Shown here piece after piece: positions 45,814 through 54,480 of a stretch of DNA of 64,000 nt. The stretch is from Devosia sp. GTDB lineage: Bacteria > Pseudomonadota > Alphaproteobacteria > Rhizobiales > Devosiaceae. Position 1 is the stretch's first letter. Every line of letters begins with the position of its first letter. The stretch covers positions 1,054,001-1,118,000 of the forward strand of contig NZ_JANQAH010000011.1 of NCBI RefSeq assembly GCF_024707125.1. Reading direction: 5' to 3'. The position numbers and the translations under genes were made by a program. The notes under the pieces are model-generated. The model was not told where the DNA came from. It ran no database searches and worked only from the letters and a program-made list of their open reading frames with translations.

Positions 45814-45920
45814 TATTCCTTACTTACAATTTTGTCTGTATAGGCCTTTTTTGTGCATTCTTGCGCCTTTTGCATATGAAGTCCACCGTGTCGTGGACAA
45901 CAACAGAAGGCTTACCACCA

Positions 45921-47054
45921 GTGTCAGTTCACAGTCCCACGCATCCCGCGCTACGCCCCGGTGTGCTCCAGAATCTCACTCTCCCGAACCGGTATGTCGT
46001 CGCACCAATGTCCCGCGCGAGCGCCACTGACAATGGCGTACCGACCGAAGCGATGGCGCACTACTACGCCCGTTTCGCGACGGGCGGCTTTGGTCTCATT
46101 ATCGCCGAGGGGGCCTATACCGACCCTTGCTATGCGCAGGCCTACGGCAACCAGCCTGGCCTCTGTACAGACGCGCAACAAGCCGGCTGGAAAGTGGTCA
46201 CCGAAGCCGTACATCGCGCTGGGGGTAGGATTATACTCCAGCTGATACATGCCGGGGCAGTTTCCCAGGTCGTTAACACGCCGCACGCTCCCTCCGCGGT
46301 GCGCCCCATGGGCAAGATGTTGGACGGTTATGGGCCAAACCGCGGCCCCTACGGCACGCCCACGGAGATGAGCGCGCAAGACATCCGCGACGTCAAGGCT
46401 GGGTTCGTTCAGGCTGCCGTGCGCGCGCAGTCCGCTGGGTTCGACGGGGTCGAAGTGCATTGCGCGAATGGCTACCTACTTGACCAGTTCCTGACACCAG
46501 AAACCAATCTGCGGGACGCCCCCTATGGTGGATCGATCGAAAATCGGATCCGCCTGACGGCCGAGATCATCACCGATATTCGCGCGGCGACCGCCGGGGA
46601 TTTCCTAACGGGGGTCCGCCTATCGCAGGCCAAGGCGACCCAGCCCGACTATTTCTGGCAGGGAGGGCTCGCCGATGCGGCGCGGATTTTCTCCGCGGTC
46701 GCCGAGGCCGGCGCAGGTTTCATTCACTTCGCTAGCGAGAAAAAAGGCTACGCCTACCATAGCAGCACGTCTGACGGAGAGAGCCTGTGCCATTTCGCCC
46801 GCGCGACTACCGGGTTGCCGGTCATCGCCAATGGTGGGCTACAAGATCCAGATCTGGCCCACGATGTACTAACCCGGGGTGAGGCAGATTTCTTGGCGAT
46901 CGGGAAGGCCGCGATGAACAATCCCGACCTGCCCAACCGGCTCGCAACCGGCAGACAGCCGGAGGCCTTTACCTACGAACTTTTCTCTTACGGAGTGTCC
47001 ATCGAAGGTCAGGCGAAATGGGAAGGCGAACGCAGAGGCCTTCCTCAGTCCTGA
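45921..47054 (+). CDS. Old yellow enzyme family alkene reductase
   Basis: About 377 residues of FMN TIM-barrel. LTLPNRYVVAPMSRASA, QLIHAGAVS (FMN-contact Q/H), VHCANGYLLDQFL with substrate His-Asn replaced by a cysteine pattern, and NLRDAPYGGSIENRIRL are diagnostic. It reduces activated C=C bonds with NAD(P)H. GTG 45921 (MSVHSPTHP) follows AGAAGG; ATG 45876 and TTG 45861 are alternatives. Regulated divergently by HxlR (inferred). Confidence 0.9.
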   Translation: MSVHSPTHPALRPGVLQNLTLPNRYVVAPMSRASATDNGVPTEAMAHYYARFATGGFGLIIAEGAYTDPCYAQAYGNQPGLCTDAQQAGWKVVTEAVHRAGGRIILQLIHAGAVSQVVNTPHAPSAVRPMGKMLDGYGPNRGPYGTPTEMSAQDIRDVKAGFVQAAVRAQSAGFDGVEVHCANGYLLDQFLTPETNLRDAPYGGSIENRIRLTAEIITDIRAATAGDFLTGVRLSQAKATQPDYFWQGGLADAARIFSAVAEAGAGFIHFASEKKGYAYHSSTSDGESLCHFARATTGLPVIANGGLQDPDLAHDVLTRGEADFLAIGKAAMNNPDLPNRLATGRQPEAFTYELFSYGVSIEGQAKWEGERRGLPQS

Positions 47055-47069
47055 CCTGAGGTCATGCGT

Positions 47070-47094
47070 GGGCGCAGGTATTGTCCCTGCGCCC
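47070..47094 (+). terminator. Weak hairpin after the old yellow enzyme gene
   Basis: GGGCGCAGG / CCTGCGCCC with a 7-base loop, but no T-run follows. It may be a terminator with Rho help or a simple hairpin. Confidence 0.35.
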
Positions 47095-47153
47095 CCTTGG
47101 CTTCGATTGGCTTTGCCTGGCTGGTATGGGGTCGAGTGGAGTCCGGCGCCTCG

Positions 47154-47171
47154 GGGGTGGAAAGGAGACAG
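47154..47171 (+). repeat. Copy 3 of the 18-base motif
   Basis: GGGGTGGAAAGGAGACAG, identical to 43181-43198. It lies in the 200-base gap between the old yellow enzyme and GNAT genes. Confidence 0.55.
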
Positions 47172-47252
47172 GCGGCCTTTGGAGCACTCGGATATCTTGT
47201 TGACGCGGACAACCCACCATAATGTCTCGTCCAACTGCGTTGGAGAGAGATA

Positions 47253-47780
47253 TTGCAGTACGATCCTGCCATCCGCTTGCTGACCGAGCGCCTAACCCTG
47301 CGTCCTACTGTGCCCGACGATGTCGAACGCGCCCTCGATATCAGGTCCAACCCCGCCGTCGCCCGCAATCTCGTTTCGGCCACGATACCGCCAGACATAC
47401 AGAAAATGACGGGTTGGTTTCGAAGTCACTCCGATGAGTGGCGAGAGGGCAGCGCCTACCGGCTTGCGATTGACTTGGATAGCCGCATGATTGGCGTCTG
47501 TGATGTTTTCGACATTGCGGAAGGCGAAGGCGAGATTGGTTATTGGACCGAACAGGCGATATGGGGACGCGGCTTCGGGCTGGAGGCTGCTGAACGACTG
47601 GTGCGCTTCGCTCTGGAAGACGTTGGCCTGAACAAAATCCGCGCAGGGTGTGCTGACGATAACATTGCCTCTGCGGCAATTCTGACCCGGCTGGGTTTCC
47701 AGCGCGTTGCGGACGTTCGGGTGTTCTCGCAATCCCGCGAAACTGAAATCACACAACGGCGATTTCAGTTAGTGGTCTGA
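47253..47780 (+). CDS. GNAT family N-acetyltransferase (RimJ/RimL type)
   Basis: 175 residues. LLTERLTLRPTVPDDVE at the start, GEIGYWTEQAIWGRGFGLEAAERLVRFALEDVGLNKIRAGCADDNIASAAILTRLGFQRV holds the acetyl-CoA loop and the C-terminal strand. The fold is of the Acetyltransf_3 kind that modifies protein N-termini or antibiotics. TTG start with GGAGAGAG 5 bases before. Confidence 0.88.
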   Translation: MQYDPAIRLLTERLTLRPTVPDDVERALDIRSNPAVARNLVSATIPPDIQKMTGWFRSHSDEWREGSAYRLAIDLDSRMIGVCDVFDIAEGEGEIGYWTEQAIWGRGFGLEAAERLVRFALEDVGLNKIRAGCADDNIASAAILTRLGFQRVADVRVFSQSRETEITQRRFQLVV

Positions 47781-47939
47781 GGCTCCATAGACTGAAGTCA
47801 CAGGATGCACTTGGGTCTGGATAAAGCTGATCCACAGTAGCCGCCGCGCATTGACCATCTGGCCGAACGATTGGTGTGGTTGCGTGAGCGCCTCGGGGAA
47901 CTCGAGGAGATCGGCCCGCGGCGGCAGGCGACGCGATGG

Positions 47940-48638
47940 TCAGGTGCCAGTGGTGAAGTGGGCTTCGAGCATGGCCTCGGTTTCCTCTAATGGGCCACTG
48001 ACGATGAAGTCCCGCAGGTGCTGATGGAGGGCGACCTCTCCAAGCCCTTGGGATTGGCTGTGCCAATCCTTGCAGAACAGCACGAGCAGATGCGGGGCGA
48101 GGTCTTCCCAGTGACGACACAGCACGTCGTTTTCGGTCAGCCGCAGGATGCAGCGGTGGAATTCGAGATCGCATTGCGCCAACGCCAGGGCATTGTCCGT
48201 GGTGGCAAGCGCGGCCATCTGCTCCAGAACAGCATCGAGGCCGGCGATAGCGGACGGGATTTGCCGCACTGCATCTGCCGCTCGCCTGATCGCGAGTGAC
48301 TCAAGGGCGATGCGGACATCGCGGATTTGCGCGACCTGAGGCGCCGCAAAGCCTATCACCTTGAGGCCACGTGCGCCGGCGCGGACGAGCAGCCCCTTTG
48401 CCGCAAGGCTGAGCAGAGCCTCCCGGGCAGGGACGCGGCTCACTTCCATGGCCTCCGCCAGACTCCCCTCCGTCAGTCGCGAACCGGCCGGCTGTTCGCC
48501 GCTCGCGATGGCGAGAACCAGGCGTTCCTCGATTTCCTCGGCCACGGTCCGGGCTCTGGGGAGAGGGCTTAGCAGCTTCAAGGTCATCTCCGAACAGTAA
48601 GGCTCCGCTGTCGAGGAAATAGCCCGACCCACTGCCAT
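47940..48638 (-). CDS. GntR family regulator of the adjacent operon
   Basis: 232 residues; GntR HTH PAGSRLTEGSLAEAMEVSRVPAREALLSLAAKGLLVRAGARGLKV, then FCD effector domain with EFHRCILRL (metal/ligand histidines). Divergent from the transport/catabolism operon at 48698, with a perfect 12-base palindrome between -35 and -10 of that promoter. Start may be ATG 48638 or 48587. Its effector is probably the operon's substrate. Confidence 0.88.
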   Translation of the reverse strand: MAVGRAISSTAEPYCSEMTLKLLSPLPRARTVAEEIEERLVLAIASGEQPAGSRLTEGSLAEAMEVSRVPAREALLSLAAKGLLVRAGARGLKVIGFAAPQVAQIRDVRIALESLAIRRAADAVRQIPSAIAGLDAVLEQMAALATTDNALALAQCDLEFHRCILRLTENDVLCRHWEDLAPHLLVLFCKDWHSQSQGLGEVALHQHLRDFIVSGPLEETEAMLEAHFTTGT

Positions 48639-48647
48639 TGCGCAATA

Positions 48648-48676
48648 TTGACTACGGTATACCGTATGCTATATAC
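48648..48676 (+). promoter_or_regulatory. Promoter with internal GntR-type operator
   Basis: -35 TTGACT (48648-48653), 16 bases later -10 TATATA (48670-48675). Between them is a perfect palindrome, ACGGTATACCGT (48654-48665), followed by a partial second CATACGG. The GTATAC core is typical of FCD-type GntR operators. The substrate-binding protein gene starts 22 bases downstream. Confidence 0.65.
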
Positions 48677-48697
48677 CACTTGCATACGGAGGATGGA

Positions 48698-49705
48698 ATG
48701 AGAAAACTTAAATCTATCGCGCTTGCCGGTCTAATCGTCGCGACCCTGCCTGCTGCTGCCCATTCGGCAGGAACCGTGCGCATCTTTACGTTCGAGGGCT
48801 ATGCGGACGAGGAATGGGTCGGGCCGTTCGAGGCCAGCACCGGATGTCAGGTCAACGTCACCTATACCGGGTCGGTCGACGAGCTGTTCGCCAAGATGAT
48901 CGCGTCCAAGGGCGCGGACTACGATCTCATCTCGATCGATACCAGCCTCTTCCCGCAATATATCGACAAGGGCCTCATCGTTCCGTTCGACGCACAGAAT
49001 ATCCCGAACCTCAAGAACCTCTTGCCCGAGTTCGCCGATGTCGCCGAGGTCATGGCGGGCGAAAGCCGTTTCGGCATCCCAATTGCCTGGGGCTCGATCG
49101 GCCTGATCTATGACAAGGCAGTCTTTCCGGAGCCGCCGACGTCCTGGAACGCCCTCTGGGACCCGGCGACGGCCAGCAAGGCTATCGTGTTGGATGACGC
49201 CAACAACAACATCGTCAACACGGCAACCCTGTTGGGCTTCGAGGATCCCTATAACCTCAGCCTTGAGCAGTTCGAGCAGGTCAAGCAGAAGCTCATCGAG
49301 CAGAAGCGCTCCATCCTGAGCTATTACGCCGGCTTCGAGGACGGCGTGAATGTCTGGGAAAGCAGCGGCGCCTCGCTGATGTTCTCGATGGGCGAGTCGC
49401 AGGTGATCAGCCTTGCTGAGCGCGGCTATGATGTCGGCTATGCCATTCCGCAGGAAGGGGCCATCGGCTGGCTCGATACCTGGGCGCTCTCTACCGGCGC
49501 GCAGGACGTCGAATGCGCCCATCAGTGGGTCGACTATGTGCTGGCCGGCGATGTCGGGCCGATGATGACGACGGCGCATGGCTATGGGAACACAACGCAG
49601 AGCAACGATGGGCTCGACTACGCGGACCGGTTGAACTGGTTGCGCCCCGTGGAGAGCCTCGAAATGCGGGCTCAGGTCTGGAGCGAGGTCAAGGCGAGCC
49701 AGTGA
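48698..49705 (+). CDS. Polyamine-type ABC solute-binding protein (PotD-like)
   Basis: 335 residues. Signal peptide MRKLKSIALAGLIVATLPAAAHS with cleavage near AHS-A. The mature start TVRIFTFEGYADEEWVGPFEASTGCQVNVTYTGSVDELFAKM is typical of the PotD/PotF spermidine-binding clade. GGAGGA before ATG 48698. First gene of an eight-gene operon. The downstream catabolic genes suggest that the ligand is a carboxylate or sugar acid rather than a polyamine. Confidence 0.88.
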   Translation: MRKLKSIALAGLIVATLPAAAHSAGTVRIFTFEGYADEEWVGPFEASTGCQVNVTYTGSVDELFAKMIASKGADYDLISIDTSLFPQYIDKGLIVPFDAQNIPNLKNLLPEFADVAEVMAGESRFGIPIAWGSIGLIYDKAVFPEPPTSWNALWDPATASKAIVLDDANNNIVNTATLLGFEDPYNLSLEQFEQVKQKLIEQKRSILSYYAGFEDGVNVWESSGASLMFSMGESQVISLAERGYDVGYAIPQEGAIGWLDTWALSTGAQDVECAHQWVDYVLAGDVGPMMTTAHGYGNTTQSNDGLDYADRLNWLRPVESLEMRAQVWSEVKASQ

Positions 49706-49763
49706 ACGGCCCCGTCCGACCAAGACCCATGAGAGAACAACCCATGCCCCCCTCGGCGAAGAC

Positions 49764-50858
49764 GTGGTCCTGCGACTGGACCGAGTCACCAAAGTCTATA
49801 ACCAATTCACCGTACTTCAGGAGCTTTCCCTCGATGTTCGACGGGGCGAGTTCCTGACCATCCTGGGCCCGAGCGGTTCGGGAAAGACCACCGTCCTGCA
49901 GCTCATTGCCGGGATCGCCCAGCACACGTCGGGGCGACTGCTGTTCAACGGCAAGGACATAGGAAGGCTGCCCGCCAGCCAGCGTCCGTTCAACACGGTG
50001 TTTCAGGACTATGCCCTTTTCCCGCACATGACTGTGGCCGACAACGTCGGCTACGGTCCGCGGATCAAGGGCATGAACAGGCGCGACCTGCTGTCTCTGG
50101 TGGAACAGGCTCTGGAGCATGTCGAGCTGGGAGGCATGGGCAAGCGCTATCCGGCACAGCTGTCGGGTGGCCAGCGGCAGCGCGTCGCGCTGGCACGGGC
50201 GTTGATCAACAAGCCCTCCATCGTTCTGCTGGACGAACCGCTCTCCGCGCTCGATGCGGTGCTGCGACGCCAGATGCAGGTATTCCTCAAGGCCGCCCAG
50301 CGGTCGAGCGGCGTCACGTTCGTTTTTGTCACCCACGATCAGGAAGAGGCGGTGGCGATGTCGGACCGCATCTGCGTCATGAATGGCGGCAGGGTCGAGC
50401 AACTGGGCACCCCTGCGCAGATCTACCACGAGCCATCAAACCGTTTCGTCAGCAGCTTCATGGGCGAGACCAATGCGTTGTCAGCGATCGTCTGGTCCAT
50501 CGACAATGACCGGGTCGTTCTACGTTCGGCGCTGGGCGACCTGATAGCGTACAAGAGGCCCTACTATGCCTTTGTGCCCGGCGCAGAGGTGCTCCTGAAT
50601 GTTCGGCCCGAAAGCGTGCAGCTGGATGTGTCCGGAGGGGCACCGAACACCAACAGGCTCGTGGCGAAAGTCGTCGACCGCGCTTTCCTCGGTCCCAACA
50701 GCAAGCTGACACTGGCCTTCCCGCAGGCTCAGAACTTGCACTGGGATGTGCGCACCCTCGGCAATCACGAATTGCCCGCTGCAGCCGGGAAAGCGGGCGA
50801 GGTCACAGCCTGGTTCCGCCCCGAAGATTGTGCACTCGTGCCGGCGAGCGGATCATGA
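49764..50858 (+). CDS. ABC transporter ATPase (PotA-like)
   Basis: 364 residues. Walker A LGPSGSGKTTVLQLIAG, Q-loop FQDYALFPHMTV, signature LSGGQRQRVALARAL, Walker B IVLLDEPLSALD, and a C-terminal TOBE-like regulatory domain. The visible start is GTG 49764. Adding one C to the six-C run at 49747-49752 would join an ATG at 49744 or 49729 (MREQPMPP) in frame, so the true start may be hidden by a base error. Confidence 0.88.
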   Translation: MVLRLDRVTKVYNQFTVLQELSLDVRRGEFLTILGPSGSGKTTVLQLIAGIAQHTSGRLLFNGKDIGRLPASQRPFNTVFQDYALFPHMTVADNVGYGPRIKGMNRRDLLSLVEQALEHVELGGMGKRYPAQLSGGQRQRVALARALINKPSIVLLDEPLSALDAVLRRQMQVFLKAAQRSSGVTFVFVTHDQEEAVAMSDRICVMNGGRVEQLGTPAQIYHEPSNRFVSSFMGETNALSAIVWSIDNDRVVLRSALGDLIAYKRPYYAFVPGAEVLLNVRPESVQLDVSGGAPNTNRLVAKVVDRAFLGPNSKLTLAFPQAQNLHWDVRTLGNHELPAAAGKAGEVTAWFRPEDCALVPASGS

Positions 50859-51715
50859 GCGGACGTTTTTCCGGAGCGACGTTGGCCAAGAGCGCACTGG
50901 CCGTCGCGATCCTCGGCGTGCTCATCGTACTGCCGCTGGCGGTTTTTCTCGCGCACTCTTTCTACCGTATGGAGGACCGCGAAATCGTGCGGGCCTTCAG
51001 TTTCGCCAACTATGCCGAATTGGCGAGCAATCCCGCCTATCGCAGCGTATTCGTGCAGACCCTATGGCTGGCGCTGCAGGTGACGTTTATCAACACCGTG
51101 GTCGGCTGGATCGTGGCAAGGGCGATGTGGCGCCGACGGCAGCGACTGCATTTCGCGCTCATCCTGGCCGTGGCGGTGCCGTTGCTGCTGAGCTACGTCA
51201 TCAAGATCTACGCGGTGCGGATGTTCCTGGGCGTCAACGGGTTGCTAAACTCGACGCTGACGTCACTGGGCATCATCGACGAACCGCTAGGGTTCCTGCT
51301 GTTCAACATGGCAGCGGTACGGATCACCCTATGCGTCGTGCTCCTGCCCTATTCGATACTCCCCATCTTCCTAACCCTGGAGCGGGTTCCGAGCAGACTC
51401 GTTCAGGCCGCGGAAGACCTGGGGGCGAGTGCGACGCAGGTGTTCTGGACCGTGCTGTTCCCTCTCGCCCTGCCGGGTACTGCGATGGCCACCACGCTAA
51501 CCTTCGTATTCGCAGCGGGCGACTTCCTGATACCCGAGCTCGTGGGTGGGCCGAACGGGTTCACGCTGGGCCGGCTGATCTTCACGCAGTTCGGCCTCGC
51601 CTATAACTGGCCGTTCGGTGCGGCGCTGGCCGTGCTGCTGGTCGTCGTGACCCTCACCGCCGTCGTTCTGGGGCAGCGGCTGGCACAACCACGCTGGCAG
51701 CGGCAAAATGCATAG
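50855..51715 (+). CDS. ABC transporter permease (PotB-like)
   Basis: 286 residues with six helices; the EAA-like loop is LTLERVPSRLVQAAEDLGASATQVFWTVLFPLALPG. ATG 50855 overlaps the ATPase stop (ATGA). Inner-membrane half of the importer. Confidence 0.9.
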   Translation: MSGRFSGATLAKSALAVAILGVLIVLPLAVFLAHSFYRMEDREIVRAFSFANYAELASNPAYRSVFVQTLWLALQVTFINTVVGWIVARAMWRRRQRLHFALILAVAVPLLLSYVIKIYAVRMFLGVNGLLNSTLTSLGIIDEPLGFLLFNMAAVRITLCVVLLPYSILPIFLTLERVPSRLVQAAEDLGASATQVFWTVLFPLALPGTAMATTLTFVFAAGDFLIPELVGGPNGFTLGRLIFTQFGLAYNWPFGAALAVLLVVVTLTAVVLGQRLAQPRWQRQNA

Positions 51716-52523
51716 GTCTGTTCTCATGCGCCCTATTTCCTGGGTTCTGGCCGGGGTCACTCTGGTCGCGTTCATCGCCATGTATCTGCCGGTGCTGGTC
51801 GTTGCGTTGCTGTCGTTTTTCTGGGTGCGGCGCGGCGTAGTGCAGTGGGAGAGCTTCTCGTTCGACGCCTTCGCTGCTTTGGCGGCTAATGCCGACCTGA
51901 CGGGGGTGCTCACGAACTCCATCCTTATTGCAGCTGCGGCATCCCTGCTGTCGGTCGCTGTGGCCGCGATCCTCGCGCTGCTCGTCGCATCGCGAATGCC
52001 GCGTGCGGTCGTGGCGCTGGTCGAATTCATGGTGTTCCTGCCCTTCGTCCTGCCGCCGATCGTGACGGGACTTTCCCTGCTGATCGCCTTCCGGGAGGTG
52101 GGCCTGGCCCGCGGCCTAGCCGCGGTGACGGTAGGGCATGTCGTCGTCGTCCTCGCGGTCGTCTACAGCACGATCATCAATAGGCTGCGTGCCCTCAGCC
52201 CCACCCTGGTGGCCGCGTCGGCGGACCTGGGGGCGAATGGCTGGCAGACGTTCCGCTTCGTCGTCCTGCCACAGATGTCGAGCGCACTCGTCGCCGCAGG
52301 GGTTCTGGCTTTCGCCTTGTCGCTCGACGAGACGGTCGTGACGCTGTTCCTCGTCGGCGACTCCTCCACCCTGCCCATCCGGCTCTATTCGCTGATGCGG
52401 GTGGGCATCTCCGCCGAGGTCAATGCACTGGCGACACTGGTGATCGGGTTCACGACAGTCGTGGCCATTTTCGCGGGGCGCGCGCTGCTTCAACACAATC
52501 CACATGAGGGAAACAATGCCTGA
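51708..52523 (+). CDS. ABC transporter permease (PotC-like)
   Basis: 271 residues, about six helices; EAA-like loop RLRALSPTLVAASADLGANGWQTFRFVVLPQMSSALVAAG. The N-terminus contains an extended hydrophobic start (ISWVLAGVTLVAFIAMYLPVLVVALLSF). It overlaps PotB by 8 bases. Completes the importer. Confidence 0.9.
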   Translation: MHRSVLMRPISWVLAGVTLVAFIAMYLPVLVVALLSFFWVRRGVVQWESFSFDAFAALAANADLTGVLTNSILIAAAASLLSVAVAAILALLVASRMPRAVVALVEFMVFLPFVLPPIVTGLSLLIAFREVGLARGLAAVTVGHVVVVLAVVYSTIINRLRALSPTLVAASADLGANGWQTFRFVVLPQMSSALVAAGVLAFALSLDETVVTLFLVGDSSTLPIRLYSLMRVGISAEVNALATLVIGFTTVVAIFAGRALLQHNPHEGNNA

Positions 52524-53285
52524 ATTCGAGGGTAAGACAATTCTGGTCACGGGCGCAGCCCGGGGATCGGCCTAGCCATTGCCCGGCGCCTGTTCGAACT
52601 GGGCGCCAACATCATCGTGACCGACATCGATCAGCTTGACGCCCCCGAAATGGCTCGCCCGGCCGGCAGCGGCGACTGGGTTCCCATGCATATGGACGTG
52701 ACCGACCGCGGCGCCATCACGACGGTGATGGCGTCGGTGACGAACCGGTTCGGGCGGCTGGACGGCCTCGTGAACAATGCCGCGATCCTCGATGCGAGCC
52801 GCCTCGATGGACTGGACATGGACCGGTATCGCCATCTCATGCGCACCAATTTGGATTCGGCGCTTGTCTGCACGTTGGAAGCACTGCCGCATCTGGTGGC
52901 CTCGGCGCCGTCGGCCATCGTGAATATCGCCTCCATCATGGGGATGGCCGGCCTAAGGGACTCCATCCCCTATGCGACGGCAAAGGCGGGTCTGATCAAC
53001 ATGACGCGGAGCCTGGCGATAGAACTGGCGGCGTATCCTGTGCGCGTCAATGCCGTCGCGCCCGGCTTCATCCAGACCCGGATGTCCCTGCTGGCGGATG
53101 GCAGCAGCGAATACGACACCGACGAGTTCAAAGACGTCTACTCCAAGCACCGGAAACTCCCCATGGGGCGCCCCGGTTCGCCCGAGGAGATCGCCGATCC
53201 GGTCGCCTTCCTTCTCTCCGATGCCGCTCGCTACATCACCGGCCAAACCCTGGTGGTCGATGGCGGCGTGACCGCCACTTACTGA
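52516..53285 (+). pseudogene. SDR oxidoreductase, frameshifted in the cofactor loop
   Basis: Begins at ATG 52516, [17 protein letters not shown], then hits a stop; the continuation [21 protein letters not shown] opens one frame over near 52567. Adding a G to the four-G run restores TGAARGIGLAI. The rest is complete: [27 protein letters not shown] (Tyr-Lys), and the C-terminal [14 protein letters not shown]. The product of about 256 residues would oxidise a sugar acid or alcohol in this operon. Mutation or base error. Confidence 0.85.
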
Positions 53286-53295
53286 GGAACACAAT

Positions 53296-54480
53296 ATGAT
53301 CAACAGCCCTGCCGCCGAGCAGAATACGTCCCCATTCCTGGCAATCACCGAGGTTCACTGCGTTCCCCTGGTCGGGGAGAGCCCAAAAGGCGGGTGGGCC
53401 ACCGAGATCAGGCCCGAAGATCCGATCCACGCCATCATCGCCATCCATACCAAGGATGGTCCTACGGGATATGGGTCGGTCTTCACCAATGGTCATCTGG
53501 CATACGAGGCGGTGAAGCTATTGGCGCCGCTGCTGATCGGCGCCAACGCGCTGGAGCCCGGCCGATCGACGGAAAACCTCCACCAGAACTCGTTCTGGAT
53601 GGGCCGCGGCGGAACGTTGACCAATGTGATCAGCGGCCTCAACATCGCGCTCTGGGACATATTGGGCAAGGTGACCGGCCTGCCGGTTTCGACCCTGCTG
53701 GGTGGCCGCTATCTGGAAAAGGTCAAGCCATACTGCTCATTGCTGATGGATGAGCCGGCTGTGATGCGGGACACCATCGTCAAATATCGCGAGGAGGGCT
53801 ATCGCGCCTTCAAGATCGGGTGGGGGCCGTTCGGACGGCGTGACAACTACCGGTCCGACGAGGCGATCATCGAAGCGGCCCGGTCCGCACTGCCCGAGGG
53901 ATATGAGCTGTTCGTGGACGCAGGCGCCAGCGACGCCTATTGGCCGAATGGCCTCAAATGGGCATTGCGGACCGCTGAGATGTTGCGCGACTATGATGTC
54001 GGCTGGTTCGAAGAGGCGCTGGTGCCCGATGACCTCGAGGGTTTCGTTACCCTGCGGCGCCAGGCCATGCTGCCGATCACCGGCGGCGAAGTGCTTACCC
54101 GCAGACAGTCGTTCCAGCCGTTTCTCGAGCGCGGCGCCTTCGACATAGTCCAGCCCGACGTCACTAAGGTGGGCGGCATCTCCGAGCAGCGCTACATCTA
54201 CGAGATGGCGGCCGCCCATGGCGTGGCCTATGTAGGTCATGGATGGAATACGGCTCTAGGGCTCGCGGCCGACCTGCAGATGGCGGCGGCTTTCCCCAAT
54301 ACGCGCTATGTCGAATATATCGGCGGCAGCGCCTATGTGGACGGCCTTCTCAAGACGCCGTTCAGCCTCGATCCGAATGGCATGCTGACGATCCCTCATG
54401 GTCCGGGCCTCGGGGTGCAATTGGACCCCGGGAAGCTTGCACGATACGTTCGCGATATCGACGTCCTGAGGCTGGCATGA
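53296..54480 (+). CDS. Mandelate racemase/enolase superfamily dehydratase
   Basis: 394 residues. An N-terminal capping domain (to ~130), then a (beta/alpha)7beta barrel with AFKIGWGPFG (general-base lysine strand), FVDAGASDAYW (metal D), GWFEEALVPDD (metal E), ITGGEVLTRR (third metal E), QPDVTKVGGISE and the catalytic histidine in VGHGWN. It probably dehydrates a sugar acid or related hydroxyacid; substrate not deduced. A decayed copy lies at 43.5 kb. Starts 10 bases after the SDR. Confidence 0.9.
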   Translation: MINSPAAEQNTSPFLAITEVHCVPLVGESPKGGWATEIRPEDPIHAIIAIHTKDGPTGYGSVFTNGHLAYEAVKLLAPLLIGANALEPGRSTENLHQNSFWMGRGGTLTNVISGLNIALWDILGKVTGLPVSTLLGGRYLEKVKPYCSLLMDEPAVMRDTIVKYREEGYRAFKIGWGPFGRRDNYRSDEAIIEAARSALPEGYELFVDAGASDAYWPNGLKWALRTAEMLRDYDVGWFEEALVPDDLEGFVTLRRQAMLPITGGEVLTRRQSFQPFLERGAFDIVQPDVTKVGGISEQRYIYEMAAAHGVAYVGHGWNTALGLAADLQMAAAFPNTRYVEYIGGSAYVDGLLKTPFSLDPNGMLTIPHGPGLGVQLDPGKLARYVRDIDVLRLA

